Source of the DNA: Neurospora crassa OR74A
Lineage: Eukaryota > Ascomycota > Sordariomycetes > Sordariales > Sordariaceae
Reading direction: 5' to 3'
DNA length: 64,000 bases
Assembly: GCF_000182925.2 (NCBI RefSeq)
Contig: NC_026507.1
Span: forward strand, 806,001 to 870,000
Shown here: positions 29,479 through 40,704 of the stretch, one piece after another
How the letters are laid out: each line of letters opens with the position of its first letter
How positions within the stretch are numbered: position 1 is the stretch's first letter
The notes under the pieces: model-generated
Told to the model about the DNA's origin: nothing
The model's input: the letters and a program-made list of their open reading frames with translations, nothing else
Database searches by the model: none
Position numbers and translations under genes: made by a program

Positions 29479-30009
29479 ATGCTCCTCAAGACATTCATCG
29501 CCCTCCTTCCGGGCTTTGCTGCTCTGGTCAGCGCTGCTCCCACCCTCGGCGCGTTCAAGCATGACCCTGACAACAACGGCACCCACGTTTTCAACAGCGA
29601 TGGCTTGCCCCACATGTTGTTCCACGACTGCAAAGGCGATAAATACGTGACCAAGACTACTGCCGCCTCCCCGCTCGTCGATGACTGCCGCTACATCGCG
29701 GACGTGATCATCCCCGACTTTGACCACACCCCCATCTGCTGGTCCTGGCACGACACCATTCCCAGAGAGATTCTCAGCCACGGCACCTGCGCTGTCAACA
29801 TTGCCAGCAAGTACGACGCACAGCCGAATGGTGTCTTGATCGATCTGTGCAACAAGGACATTCAGGACTTCATCCACTACTCGATTGACAACTTCAGCTG
29901 GACCACGCCCGATGGCCGTCTCGTTGTCGGCGCCGAGGGCTACGCCAATTGCCCTAGCGACTTTCCTGGCCGCTGGGCCGCCGCCATTTACGGTCTTTAC
30001 CACACCTAA
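29479..30009 (+). CDS. Secreted Hce2/Ecp2-like protein, copy 2
   Basis: Single-exon gene for 176 residues, starting at MLLKTFIALLPGFAALVSAA, a clear signal peptide cut near residue 20. The mature protein has cysteines at 51, 70, 87, 104, 124 and 158. Four of these (51, 70, 104, 158) align with the four of copy 1. Shared blocks are ASPLVDDCRYIADVI, HGTCAVNI, NKDIQDFIHYSIDNF, VVGAEGYANC and IYGLYHT. The extra pair (87 and 124) is absent from copy 1 and could form a further disulfide. The start was chosen because the upstream in-frame Mets lack a signal peptide and precede the TATA box or leader. Confidence 0.85.
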   Translation: MLLKTFIALLPGFAALVSAAPTLGAFKHDPDNNGTHVFNSDGLPHMLFHDCKGDKYVTKTTAASPLVDDCRYIADVIIPDFDHTPICWSWHDTIPREILSHGTCAVNIASKYDAQPNGVLIDLCNKDIQDFIHYSIDNFSWTTPDGRLVVGAEGYANCPSDFPGRWAAAIYGLYHT

Positions 30010-30646
30010 GCTGAGTTGGAGCCAAGTCATCGCTGAGCAAAAGCTGCAGGCAGCACATTACCAACGGTTTACCACGATACACTGAGCGTCTGCTGGCAGC
30101 ACCGCAGCCTGATTTCACTGGCGTCGGAGTTCATTTCTGGGGCGGCGGGATCTTGTACGGAGGGCTTCCTCTCACTTTTCTTTGCATGGACAGATAGTAT
30201 GGGGCACATATCATGCTTGGGTTGTTCAACAAACATAGGTTGCGTATGGCATATGTTGACATTTGAGAACGGGTTTTCTACACTGGATGCATATGCCAGC
30301 TGGGTATAATGACGGGCGATAGGGCACTTCAAATTAATCTGAGATTGGTTTGAACAAGTAGTCAGTGTATCTTGCGCTTGTGCATTGGTACCTGACAGGT
30401 GGTAGTAGGAGATCAAAGTCTCATGGAGGTTACACTCTTGGACGGGCTTCCATTCATCACACATAGTTTCAATCAAGTTTTTTGCCCTCCCCCATACCAT
30501 GCATGCATCTTTGACGAAATCGTGAGTTCTTGGTGTGGAAATGTAGGTAGTAAGTAGCACTCGATAAAACCCATTATCATTAACTTTTTTTAGTGTTCCA
30601 ACTATGGTATCATGTCCTCGCCATCAAAACGTCATCAACCATTTTT
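30010..30646. other. Convergent intergenic region
   Basis: 637 bases between the Hce2 and GST genes, which are read towards each other. No feature was recognised. Confidence 0.4.
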
Positions 30647-31523
30647 TTACTCAGTCTTGCCACGGAGGCGCTCCTGGACGGTAACCAGCTCGCCAAACGA
30701 CTCCTTGAGCTCAGGAATCTCCAACAGACCCTTGAGGTATCCCTCAACGCTAGGCGCGGCGTTCTTCTTCATCTCGGCATCCAACAACAACTTGCTCGCC
30801 AGGATCAAGGCGCCAGCAACCATGACATCCGCAACCGTCACCTCCTCACCGACAAGGAACTTGCCGTTACCCTTGGCCAGGGTGTTCTCGACATGCTTCA
30901 CAGCGCGCTCGAACTTCTTGGCCGAAGCATCATAGCCCTCGGGGGAGTAGGGGACCAAGTCGGGCCTGTGCACCATCAACATGCAAGGGTACAGGTTGGT
31001 CAAGAGCTCCTGCTCGGCGAAGCAGGCCCACTGCTCGATCAGGGCACGGTCGACGGCGGTGCGGCCGAGGAGCTGCTCGGACTTGGGGCCCGAGTCGGCG
31101 AGGAAGCGCACGATGGCCTGGCCCTCGGTCAGGTTGAGGGAGCCGTCGGTGGTGGAGAGGGCGGGGACCTTGCCGTAGGGGAACTTGGCGAGGATGGCGG
31201 CCCACTTGGGGTCCGAAGGGTTGGCGAGCTGGAAGTCGCTGTCTTCAACGATCTCGAGGCCGTTGAGCTTGGCGACGGCTTGGGCCTGGAAGGGAGTGGG
31301 TTAGCCAATGTGGTGTGGTAAAGGGGGGGGTCGAGGTGGTTGAGGTGTATAAATGGGAGAGAGGAGTAATATGGAAAAAGGCAGGAAAGGGAAGTAGAGT
31401 AACAGAAGGAGAGGGAAGGGAGGGGAGGGAATTAAAAAAAAGGGGGGGGGGGGGGGGGGGGAGACATACACGCTGGACGCGGACGTTGTTGGGATAAGTG
31501 TAGATGGTGGCGAAGGGAGCCAT
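30647..31523 (-). CDS. Glutathione S-transferase of the eEF1B-gamma type
   Basis: Two exons: 31470-31523 (18 codons, MAPFATIYTYPNNVRVQR) and 30647-31285. They are separated by a 184-bp intron (donor GTATGT, acceptor TTCCAG) with phase 0. The 230-residue product has a thioredoxin-like GST N-domain with FPYGKVPAL and the DGSLNLTEGQAIVRFLAD glutathione-site segment. The helical C-domain contains FLVGEEVTVADVMVAGAL. This pattern matches the GST half of translation elongation factor 1B gamma, but the roughly 160-residue EF1G C-terminal domain is missing and a stop follows directly. It is therefore probably a stand-alone fungal GST (EFB-gamma class) and not the elongation factor subunit. The intron carries a pure C/G run. 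Confidence 0.85.
31442..31461. repeat. 20-base G homopolymer inside a GST intron
   Basis: Twenty consecutive G on the + strand (C on the transcribed RNA), just inside the 5' splice site of the GST intron and next to a longer polypurine stretch (31320-31465). Confidence 0.9.
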
Positions 31524-33707
31524 TTTGATGTTTGTTTGTGGCTGTTTGGGTATAAGTTTATTGGCCTAAGAGTCGAGTAGAGATGTTGCAATCCGAGTTA
31601 TGGATGGCGTGATGAGTATAGATAGGTCGAAAGAGTCTTAAGGAATAGATACAAAAGGTCAAGTCAGAAGTAAAGAGGACTAAAACCCCAACTTTATAGC
31701 TGAACAAAAGGACCCCTGTGTCTCACTTGTTGAAGATTGTGAAGCATTGTCAAAGCATTCAGCTGTGTCTCCATCTCGGAAGCAACCGAGCGGATGCCGG
31801 ATCGACATCGCCGTCGAAGTTCAGGGCGTCAAGCGGCCTCCAGCATAAACCAGAACTGGCCAAATCATCCACAATCACTTCTCCTTTCCCGCTGCCAAAC
31901 AATAGTGCACATAATAGACCATGTTCCAGACTGTAACTATCCATGGGCTTCTATTGAAGATCGTCTACTATTTCCGGAATTAGTCAGCGGCTGGGATTGC
32001 CAAGGGGGGGTTTGAAAACCACCCATTTATAATCGTGGTCGTACAAAGTGTCCTTCAAAAAATGCCAAGAAAAAAGCTTCCCATCAAGTGCCGGCGGACG
32101 AAGGTGGGCGGGCTACAATCCCAGGATTCCCAGGACCAGGCGGCAGATGCGGTGACCTGGCCCGCCTTGGGGACGAAGAGACTCCACCGAATGGACGGGA
32201 TGCCGGGGGCAGAAAGACACCCTATGAAACGAGCTCGAGACACAAAAGTGCCTGTCTCGATAGATACACTACAACGTCGTCCCGACTTGAATGAATTATA
32301 GTTAGTATCGGCTGTTGATATGTTGTCATCACATATGTTGCGGTGTAGTGTACGGCAGTCTTGAGCAATCTTCGGATGTTGGGATCAAAGTAAAAGTTGC
32401 AACATCTTTGAAGTTCTCTTTCCATCCAAGATTGACGGGATAGCAGGAACTCCCGCACCACTGCCCAGTTGGCATTTCCAGGTTGGCAACCCATTCAAAT
32501 GGCATGGGGTTACACGGTAGATACACAACACACCATTCTCCATCTGTCGTGAGTTTTCTATCTTCCATCACAGCTCTGCGCCCGTCTTGCTTTGCACTTT
32601 CAGTGGTCCTGAGAAACCCCCCAAAGGTTTAGTGCAACTCTCCGCTACTACGTAGCAAAACAAGACACTGGAACCAAATCCCAATTCTCGAAACTTCGAC
32701 CCCTGAATTGGCGGCTGCTATTTTGATCATGGTCCGGATGCTCTGCGGCGGGGAAGAAACCAGATCGCAACGTCGGGAGACGGAACATTGACGGACGAAG
32801 TGGAGGAAGCCACTGTGGAGGTGAAATGTGGAGCCGATACTGACTAATCGGTGCCGACGGGATTTAGCAGCAGCCCGGCGGCAGGCACAACGTTATGCCC
32901 GAGGACAGCGATGTCATGTCGAGGGTAAGTATTATATGTAGGTACATATTCTCCGAATGGGAAAATGCAAGATTTGCATGTTCCACCAGTCAAGACCTGA
33001 ATCGAGTACACATATGTGAAGCTGAATGTCAACACTGAACCAAACTGCGAGGAGTCCAAAGTGATGTCGTGAAATTAATTGATCGTGGGGTGCGGTAATG
33101 ATTGCACTAACAATTAACTTCCCCCCTCCCCCACCGGCAACCGGTGCGGCTGTCCACCAAACCGGGCACCGGGTTACCATCGCGCGAACTTCGAACAAAC
33201 TGTCCGCTTCCTTTCCACGACAGACGACGACGACTTGCGGTCTTCGACAGATTTCCTACTTACCCATTCATGAAAATTTCACGGTAGCAAAAATGAACCA
33301 GCGTCCCCTATCATCATTAGTCTTCCCCCCCTCGCGTTTCCTGCTTGCTTGCTCTTAAAGTCGCAGGCTCGCCCAGGACAGGAATCGATGACACACGAGT
33401 CCACTACCCAGAGCAATACCTAAACCAAACTCAGCCAAAACACCTCGGGAATCCAACAGCTCTTGTGATCAATGTACGAAAACCTGAGCAGTTATGTAGT
33501 ATCTAAGGTATCTGGACGATCTATTCATCAATAGTTTCTCGCCCCAAAGCCGTTCAACTTTTGACTGGGTGCACCTGTCAAGAGTGGACTCGGGTCTCAT
33601 TCAAAGCTACACTACAACCACATCACCACCTTCTCTTTTTTTTTTTGTCTTGCCTTATAGCGTCACAACCAAAGGCAACATACATCAACAACCAATAAGG
33701 TTACACA
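31524..33707. other. Large intergenic region, 2.2 kb
   Basis: No gene recognised. A minus-strand frame at 32329-32571 with five cysteines was considered and not accepted. A CCAAT-like or TATA element for the GST gene may lie near 31560-31700, but I cannot point to one firmly. Confidence 0.4.
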
Positions 33708-33792
33708 GGGCGTGTGGCTCAGTTGGTAGAGCGTTCGCTTAGCATGTTTCCGAGCATGCGAAAGGTCCTGGGTTCGATTCCCAGCTCGTCCA
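33708..33792 (+). tRNA. tRNA-Ala (anticodon AGC), with 12-nt intron
   Basis: GGGCGTG acceptor strand, D-arm GGCTCAGTTGGTAGAGC, anticodon loop TTAGCAT, and T-arm CTGGGTTCGATTCCCAG. The 3' strand CTCGTCC and discriminator A match the usual fungal tRNA-Ala, including the T6-T67 mismatch. A 12-nt intron (TGTTTCCGAGCA) follows base 37; without it the length is 73. Six T shortly downstream (33797 on) serve as the Pol III terminator. Confidence 0.92.
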
Positions 33793-34633
33793 AATTGTTT
33801 TTTGGGCTTTCTTCCATTCCCTGTGTCTTTCGAGTCCTCTTTGTGTTTGGACCCGTTTCTTTTTGTTGTGGACGAAACTTGTTCTTTATTTTGTCTGTCC
33901 GGTTGTTTTAAGTTGTTTACTGTGACGGATTGTACCCTCGCCATAACTTCTTTACGCCTCTACAATGCTTGACAGAAGCCTCTTTTCGTAGTCATAAACC
34001 CTACTGTATCCAGGAAGCATCAAGCCCTTGTGAACATGGTTGAATGCTTGTGGTTATGAACAACAGGAGTTGCGAAATTGCATGACACACGGCTGATCGT
34101 CATACTGCATCTGGCTGATAGGTTGATACTGGATAGCCACCGTTGTGATCATACATAGAACACTGCCAGCTCACTAGAAGCTGAAGTGCCACAACTTTGG
34201 ACACGAATAGACTCTTAGGTAGCTTTGTGATCATATGTTTACCGTCTGTCTCCATATGGTATGATACATCGACTATAAGAACAACCGGCCTCCAGTCATC
34301 CCATCGCAATCCCTTTTTGGCTTTTGCAGCCTCCAGGAGTCCAAGATCATGCTCCTTCTTGGCCCCTTGTGTCTGTTAGTACATTGCGCCAACCATAAAC
34401 GCCTTCGCTATGCTACCCATACACGCTAGTCTCTAACTCCTGTACTCAAAGCATGCACTCCCAGCTAAGCATAGCTTTTTGCGCATGCGGCTCTTCAGCA
34501 GCCACAACTCGTCCAACATGATCAAAACACAAGCGAGCGCTAAAACTCTCCAACCGACAACTCATGATTCACACTCTTCCTCACCTTCCATCCCACCTTC
34601 ATAACCGCGGCCGAGGGACTCGAGGGGTGATCA
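33793..34633. other. Spacer between tRNA-Ala and the AMSH gene
   Basis: 841 bases without a recognised gene. It includes the Pol III terminator and the 3' region of the AMSH-type gene. Confidence 0.4.
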
Positions 34634-36550
34634 CTAATACCTCTTGAACGGCGGCACCTTGGACCCCTCAGGCCTCAGATCCACCACCTCAAAGTCAACC
34701 CTGCTTGACTCAAACACGTGCCCTGGTGCATGACGGGCACTACAGTAAATCTCGTCGGAGGGAATGGCGTGCTGATGGAAGACGCCGGGGGTGTTGCAGT
34801 TGATGATGTGTGGGAGACCGGGAGGGTCCGTGAGGCGGAAGATACCGTATCTGTTTTGTTGGTAGGTTTGTCAGCTGTTGATACTGAAAGGGGTAAAAAA
34901 GAAAATGCGGGTAGAAAGAGGGGGGGTGAGAGGACATACGAGGGATCATATCTCGGCGCACAAACAATGGCAATGCTCTCCTTCATCATGGTCTGGTATC
35001 CGGCATGGGTATGCAAGTCTCTCGAGCTCATGAAGCACGTCTGCGTCGGATGAGTGTGGATCCAACCGAGGACGAGCAGGTCGTTCTCGATGCAGTACGT
35101 GACGTACGCTTCCTCGTTGATGGTCTCGCATGTGTCCGAGGTGCACTCTTGTTCAGGAATGAGCAGGCAGGTGATGAACAGGGCATTATTGATGAGCGTG
35201 CCACAGAGGATGCCGCACATCTCCAGCTCCCTGATGGTGTTTCCACGGGCTAGTTCGAGGAAACGACGGCGGAGACCGCTGGGGAGGAACACGGATCGGA
35301 GAGGTTCGCCGCTTTCGAGGTAGGCGACGGGGCGGAAGGTGACTTTGTTCGCTTCTTTTGGCTGCGTTTCTGGCGGCGGCGGCAGCGGTTCACTTACTTT
35401 GGGCGGTCTTGCGGGCTTATCGTCGACATCGTCCTCGTCGGTTACTAGTCGAATAGTCTGACTAGGAAGCATAACATTCCTCCTTGAATCTCTGTTCAAC
35501 GACCCCGAACCCTTCCGTGGGCGTGGAGGTGGTGGAGGAGGTCTGGTTACGGGTACTGGTCGCTCAAAGGGGATCACCTTGGGCGGAAGTGGTGGCTGTG
35601 GTTTTGGGCTTTCCGGCCGTGAGGCCGGCTTCGGGTAGTCGTAGGTATAAGTAGATGTCGGTTTGATGGCTGGGTAGTGATAGTTGACGGATTGATAGCT
35701 GTCAGTGTCGCTGGTACCGTTGTCAGTTTCCGAAACCCCGTAGCCTCCCGAGCGGTCCAATTGTCGTCTTGTAGCCTCCATTTGCCGGCGAAGGTCATCG
35801 TCTTCCGAATAGCGATGGTGCGTTAGTGGTGGAGTAGGATATTGCTGTCTCCTGCCCGCATCATAACCTCTCTCCTCTCTGTAACCTGATGGAGGCCTGT
35901 GCATGCGTTCATCTTCATCAGCACTCTCTTGCCGTCGTCGTCTCCGTCGCTTAAGCAGCGCCTCCCTAGCAAGGTCGACTGCCAACTCTTGGTTTGATCC
36001 AGCATCCAGGATCTTAGCCTGAGAAAGATGGTTCCATGACAGAGCAGCGTCGTTGGCAGCGTGTCTAGAGTATTGGGAAGATGTAGATAGCCGCTTCTCC
36101 CTGCTGTCTTGTACGCTGGCCGTGAGCTGCTGCCACTTCGCATAGGCCTCCTCTATCTGGGGCTTGAGCTGTTCAAGCTGTTCAACCACGGTGTTTATGC
36201 GTGCGTTCAGTTGCTTCATCAGACTTCGGTTTTCGGGGAGTTTGGCTTCCGGGTGCTTCGCCATATCCTCGAGGACGAGGGTGCAGTAGCGGAGCAGAAA
36301 CATGTAAGCTTGCGCTATGCTTCCTTCTTGAAGGTAGATCTGACCCTGTAACCACCAGATACAAGTCAGCGATCTTTCTTGGTATTGCTGCCATGACAGA
36401 CTTGTGACGGACCTCATGATGGATGGTGTTGGCAGCGCGCGCCCAGAACTTGAAGCCAATCCGGGGATTCCAGTCGTATTGCTTTGCTTTCTCGGATATC
36501 TCCCTGACATTCATGGGCCGGCTCCCGGCCTCTATCGTTGCGCTTCCCAT
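34634..36550 (-). CDS. AMSH-type JAMM deubiquitinase
   Basis: Three exons: 36413-36550, 34940-36345 and 34634-34850. Introns of 67 bp (GTCCGT..ACAG) and 89 bp (GTATGT..ACAG) keep the phase and give 586 residues. The N-terminus is a USP8-dimer/MIT-like helical domain (NVREISEKAKQYDWNPRIGF, then GQIYLQEGSIAQAYMFLLRY). A long disordered Pro/Arg-rich middle with SH3-type proline runs follows. The C-terminal MPN+ domain (about 400-586) has the catalytic Glu in EMCGILCG and the JAMM zinc motif HTHPTQTCFMSSRD (about 474-487). The last exon supplies GIFRLTDPPGLPHIINC. AMSH/Sst2 enzymes cut Lys63-linked ubiquitin chains on cargo at ESCRT-bearing endosomes. Without the last exon the zinc domain would be incomplete. 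Confidence 0.9.
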
Positions 36551-38131
36551 GGTCGCCGTGTACTAACAAGAATACACTGTCGGTGTTGTCTGTTTGCTGT
36601 TGTTGTAGTGTTTCCTTCTGTTTGTCGGTCGTCGCGGGGATTCTTTGGTCGCTGTCGTAATCGCAATGGCTTGCCCTGGCTCGGCTGGTTGGTGAACCTT
36701 GAGAGCTACTCGAAGCTATCGCAACGGATGTTGTTCTTGCTCTTGTCGCTCGGATTAGGGAAGATTATGGGATTGTCGAGATCAGGTGATCCAGCTTTCA
36801 TTGTTTGTTCCTTGGAATCAGCCAGGCTTTGGGTGTCGTGGGAGAAGACCAAGAGATCCGGCGGCCATGGAATGGGCTCTGGCTTGCTTGTTGTTCTGGT
36901 CAAAGGAGCTGTCCATGTCATAACCGTCACAGGGTCCCGGAAACAGTCCACATGCCGTCCAGGAACCTTTCAGTGGCTTTCTTTGCTGAAAGACGACCTG
37001 GAAGCAGGAACCTTGGCGGCCGCCTCGACCCCGCCATTGGGCCGCGCGGCGGGCAGTGCGAGAGCAGATCCAATGCCTGCCGCCAGGCTGCTTTCCTTCT
37101 GTGGAAGCGCCAGCAACAGCTCGGCAGGCTTGAGACAGGGCATCTCAGCTGAGTCAGCTTGAAAGGTGCACAGGCCACTTTGGCGGTCTTGTATGTACAG
37201 GAAGTATAAGACTCGACATTTCTGGCCATTTTCAAGATTGAAGTTTGAACGTACCATGTAAAACTAAATGGCAAGATGGATGATGGATGACTTTCTGCGG
37301 ATGGAATCGTCCAACATCCCGGCAGTTGGCCATGTTGATATTCTGTTGTATCACATTCCTGAATTGATCTCATATAGCCAACTTGAACCCCCACGGCCAA
37401 AATACATGTGCGCACAAGTTTCTAGAAGTTGGGAGGGTGTTTCGCATCAGATCACACATCCAATTCTTGTCTGATTCCCATGCGAGCTGTCATCATTTCA
37501 AACACGGCAGCCGCGATATCCTGCCTGTTTTCGTCGTATTTTAGCGACCAACACTTGGTGACACGGCGGGACCAGCCGATGGATCAGAAGGCCCAAAGAA
37601 GCAGGTTAGCGAAATGCCAGTCGAACCACTTGGGAACCATGTCCAGCCTCAAAATCGGGAGTTTACGGAATCCGCCAAGGGGATCGGAACCAAACGGGGG
37701 GCGAGGATATGCCACAACCATTGAGGCATTGAGATTATGTGAGGGTGAAGAATCTAGCCCTTGACAGATACGTATAGTAAACAGGACTTGCAACTGGCCA
37801 GCTGACAGGTACGCGATGCGGTGCCCTTGTTTTCCACGATCTCGACCGCGCCATCATGACCTCGATCACGGTGTAACTTCGGCCGCAGGCTGATGATACG
37901 GGAATGCCTTTTCCAAGACAGTAAGATTAATATCAAACCCGGGAAATAGGAGGCAGCGAGACTTTTGGTGTATCCCGTTCTGAGTGATGTCTACTTGTTT
38001 ATAATCCTGCCTTGATCCCCGAGTGCTTGTGTGTTGTGGTACTCTACCAATCCATCCATTCCAACCTACACTGTTACTGTTACCATTCTCACATCTCAGT
38101 GATACCCTCAATTTTCTTCCTCTTCATCACA
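36551..38131. other. Divergent intergenic region, 1.6 kb
   Basis: Lies between the divergent AMSH gene and the gene at 38132. No coding region with support. A CT-rich leader with AACCTACACTG precedes 38132. Confidence 0.4.
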
Positions 38132-39111
38132 ATGGCGTCAACAGTCTCCTCCATAAGCCCAATGCAAGGCAAGTCCACCACAACTCCTCCACCCAGCCCT
38201 TTCCTCCTCCTCTCACAGCCCTCACGTCCGTCACGCCCAAACTAACACCCCATCTTCCTACATAAACAGCCAGCATCGAAGCAGCAGCCGACAACCTATT
38301 ATTCGAACAGGGCCGTCTCCTTGTCCCCCCTGAGACCTGCCTCTCCACCCTACTCAAACAGATCCTCGTCCAATTCACCAACACCTACGCCCTCCCGGAT
38401 GGCAGTCATGCCCTCCTCTCCCAGCCCTCCAGCCTCGACCGTATCCTCAACTCCATCTTCGACACCTCCTGCCTCGCCTTCGTGACCGAAAAGGAATTCC
38501 GCATCGAGGCTGGGCTAGACGACCACGACAAGGTGACGCTGTTCGTCCAAGCTGTTGCGGGGATGGCCATGGTTTTTGAGCGGCTCTTGCGTGCTTGTTC
38601 TTCTTCTTCTGCAGCTTTCGCAAACTCTGGGTCAGGAGACTTGACGACCAGTCTCCTCTCCAGGGAGCTCCAGCTCTTTGCCGAGAGCGAACAGCGCAGA
38701 ACGATGCTGGATCGTATCGGCGCGACGTCCTTGCTGAGCCATTGTTATACCAAAGACGAGCTGGTCAGCTTTGTGGTGGCAATGGTGGAGGATCCGGATC
38801 GGGCGTCCCAGCAGGGCGGGAGTAGTCTGCTCTCGCTGAATGCGGCGGGCGAGGATTTGTCGAGTGATAGTGTGGCATGGGTTAGTGGCCGAAGTTGCAA
38901 GAATATGGGGCTGCCGTGGGGGTTCACAATTATGGCGCTGAACTGAGGTTATACTAGACAGGATGAGAAGCTGCGGTCTGTCGGTGGGTGGATGAGTAAG
39001 GGTCAGGGAGAAGGGGGGTGTAAGTTGTGTTTTGGTTATCCCCATTCAGCGATTTTAGAGCAAGGCGTCAAGGGGTATCTTGGGGGAATCTTCAATGAAT
39101 ACATCACGTAA
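38132..39111 (+). CDS. Unrecognised protein, three exons with a GC-AG intron
   Basis: Proposed exons are 38132-38168, 38270-38880 and 38962-39111 (265 residues). The first intron (101 bp) uses a GC donor (AAG|GCAAGT), an ACTAAC branch site and AACAG acceptor. Only this donor joins the ATG exon (MASTVSSISPMQ) in phase to the next (ASIEAAADNLLFEQGRL). The second intron (81 bp) has GTTAGT, GCTGAAC and GACAG, and adds a C-terminal exon (DEKLRSVGGWMSKGQ.., ending GGIFNEYIT). Without that splice the protein stops at 38946 with a less natural tail. The product is soluble and helical, with no signal peptide or transmembrane segment. I do not recognise the family. Confidence 0.65.
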
Positions 39112-39251
39112 TAATTACCGTTTGGTAAAGAAATCGACCTATGACTGCATTCACGAGACAGTTTCCCCGGAGCGCTGTGTGATGAATCGTACCTGCGCCT
39201 GATCTCGATTGGGTATAGTGGACATTCTTTCCGTAACTGATTTCATTAGGT

Positions 39252-39838
39252 CTAAGCCTTGACGGCCTGAGGGGCACCACCAGCCTGGGCGCTCGTCTGG
39301 ACCTGAATGATCTCTGTCCTCTTCTTCTCAATCTTGCCCTGTGTCTCCTTGATGACTCCCTCCAAGCGAGTGCTGTGACAGTGGGTCAGTTGCGTTGTAA
39401 CTCAAGATCCCATGCAGCAGTTCAACTTACATCTCCTTGCTGATGAACTCCAGTCTACCCTTGACTGTGTTCTCTGCATCCATCTTGTCCTGCTTGAGCA
39501 GCACCGGGCCCACTAGCTTGAAGATCTGCTCGTCATCCTTGAGCTTCTCGAACTCCTACATGGTGCTCAGTTAGTCCCCATTTTTTCCTTGGGCAGAATT
39601 TGGCGAAAGGCATTGGGCATGCGAGCGCGATGCTTGGAGAAAAGCTGACATTTTGCACGCTGACGTTTTCCTGCTTCTGAGCCTCGAGCTTCTGTCTGGC
39701 GAGAACAGTCTCTTGGAGTTCTGAGGTACAGTTAGTGAATGAACTACGGGGATATCATCATAAGGGGGGCTCACCTTTGTTCAGGTTTTGATACTCATCA
39801 GAGAGAGCTTGGAGCTTTAGTTGGAGGGGGCTGGCCAT
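39252..39838 (-). CDS. Prefoldin subunit 6 (beta-type)
   Basis: Four exons: 39775-39838, 39650-39720, 39431-39555 and 39252-39372. Introns are 54, 94 and 58 bp, all with consistent phases, giving 126 residues. The protein is two coiled-coil helices around a short beta region: MASPLQLKLQALSDEYQNLN, the central FKLVGPVLLKQDKMDA hairpin typical of beta-class prefoldins, and RLEGVIKETQGKIEKKRTEI. Prefoldin is a hexameric cytosolic co-chaperone that passes unfolded actin and tubulin to the CCT chaperonin. Length and architecture match PFD6/Yke2. It is divergent from the Vps4 gene and convergent with the gene ending at 39111. Confidence 0.9.
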
Positions 39839-40704
39839 GGCTGCTTCTTTGAGGGTGATGTGAAGTGAGAGACAGGGTTATGCTGAAAAGTTACTAGGCG
39901 ATGACGTTCGAAAACTGAAAAAGGGTTTGGACACAGTGAGGGAGGGAAGATGATGGATCAAAATGCAGGAACAAGAAACACAGATGAGCTCCAGTATGGG
40001 GAATTTGGAGGTTTCTATTCCGGGGAACTGAGCTCGCTGTGCAGTCAATCGTCAGGGGTGAGCTGAGCAGATCCCAAAGTCAGTGCCCAAGCTTTAGCTG
40101 TTAGTGCAGGAGTGTATCCTCAAGCAAAGTACTAACAGCCCCAGACCAGCGCTCTCTCCACGCGCAAACAAGTGGCGTCAGTGGCCCCCAGGCCGGGAAC
40201 CATAACAGGACCCCGCGCTACGCTAGCGCTTCCAGGTCAACGGCCAAGACAAGTCGACCTCGTTGCTTGAAACTAACCAAGATATGGACAAGACCACCAA
40301 CGATCTTCCCCTCTCCAATTCCACCTCAGACCAGGGCGCGACACCAACTTTTTTGTGCCAGAAGACAGTCTTGCCGTAGTCGTTGCCAGGTGACGCCCGC
40401 AAGATACGACCAATTCCCGATTTCTCTTCACCTTATCTCTGCCACTCTCGTTGCCGTAGCCTAGGACAACAGCAGTCGTCATCAACGGGTCTCCTCCCTC
40501 GCATATGGCCATCTGTTGACATTGACTTCGAACCTCGGCGCGCGAATATCAACAAACTCTCCTTGTCCGAGCGAAGAAGCAAACAAGTATAACGACTACA
40601 AACGCTTACTACGGCGTACCAAGAAGAGCGACCAATCCTACACTCGACTAAACCACGAATTCACGCGACATCACTTTACACGCTTCGAGCCGCCGCCGCA
40701 CAAA
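39839..40704. promoter_or_regulatory. Divergent promoter region (prefoldin 6 / Vps4)
   Basis: 866 bases between the two divergent start codons, so both promoters must be here. The frame of Vps4 is open back to 40516, but the conserved MIT domain begins right at ATG 40705, so the upstream part is taken as leader. Confidence 0.5.

Noticed and set aside
30593-31321. 242-codon + strand frame over the GST gene
   Set aside because: Antisense of the GST exon; the minus-strand frame has clear GST motifs and splice sites.
32329-32571. 80-residue minus-strand frame with five cysteines
   Set aside because: No signal peptide, no recognised domain, no upstream exon found; may be chance.
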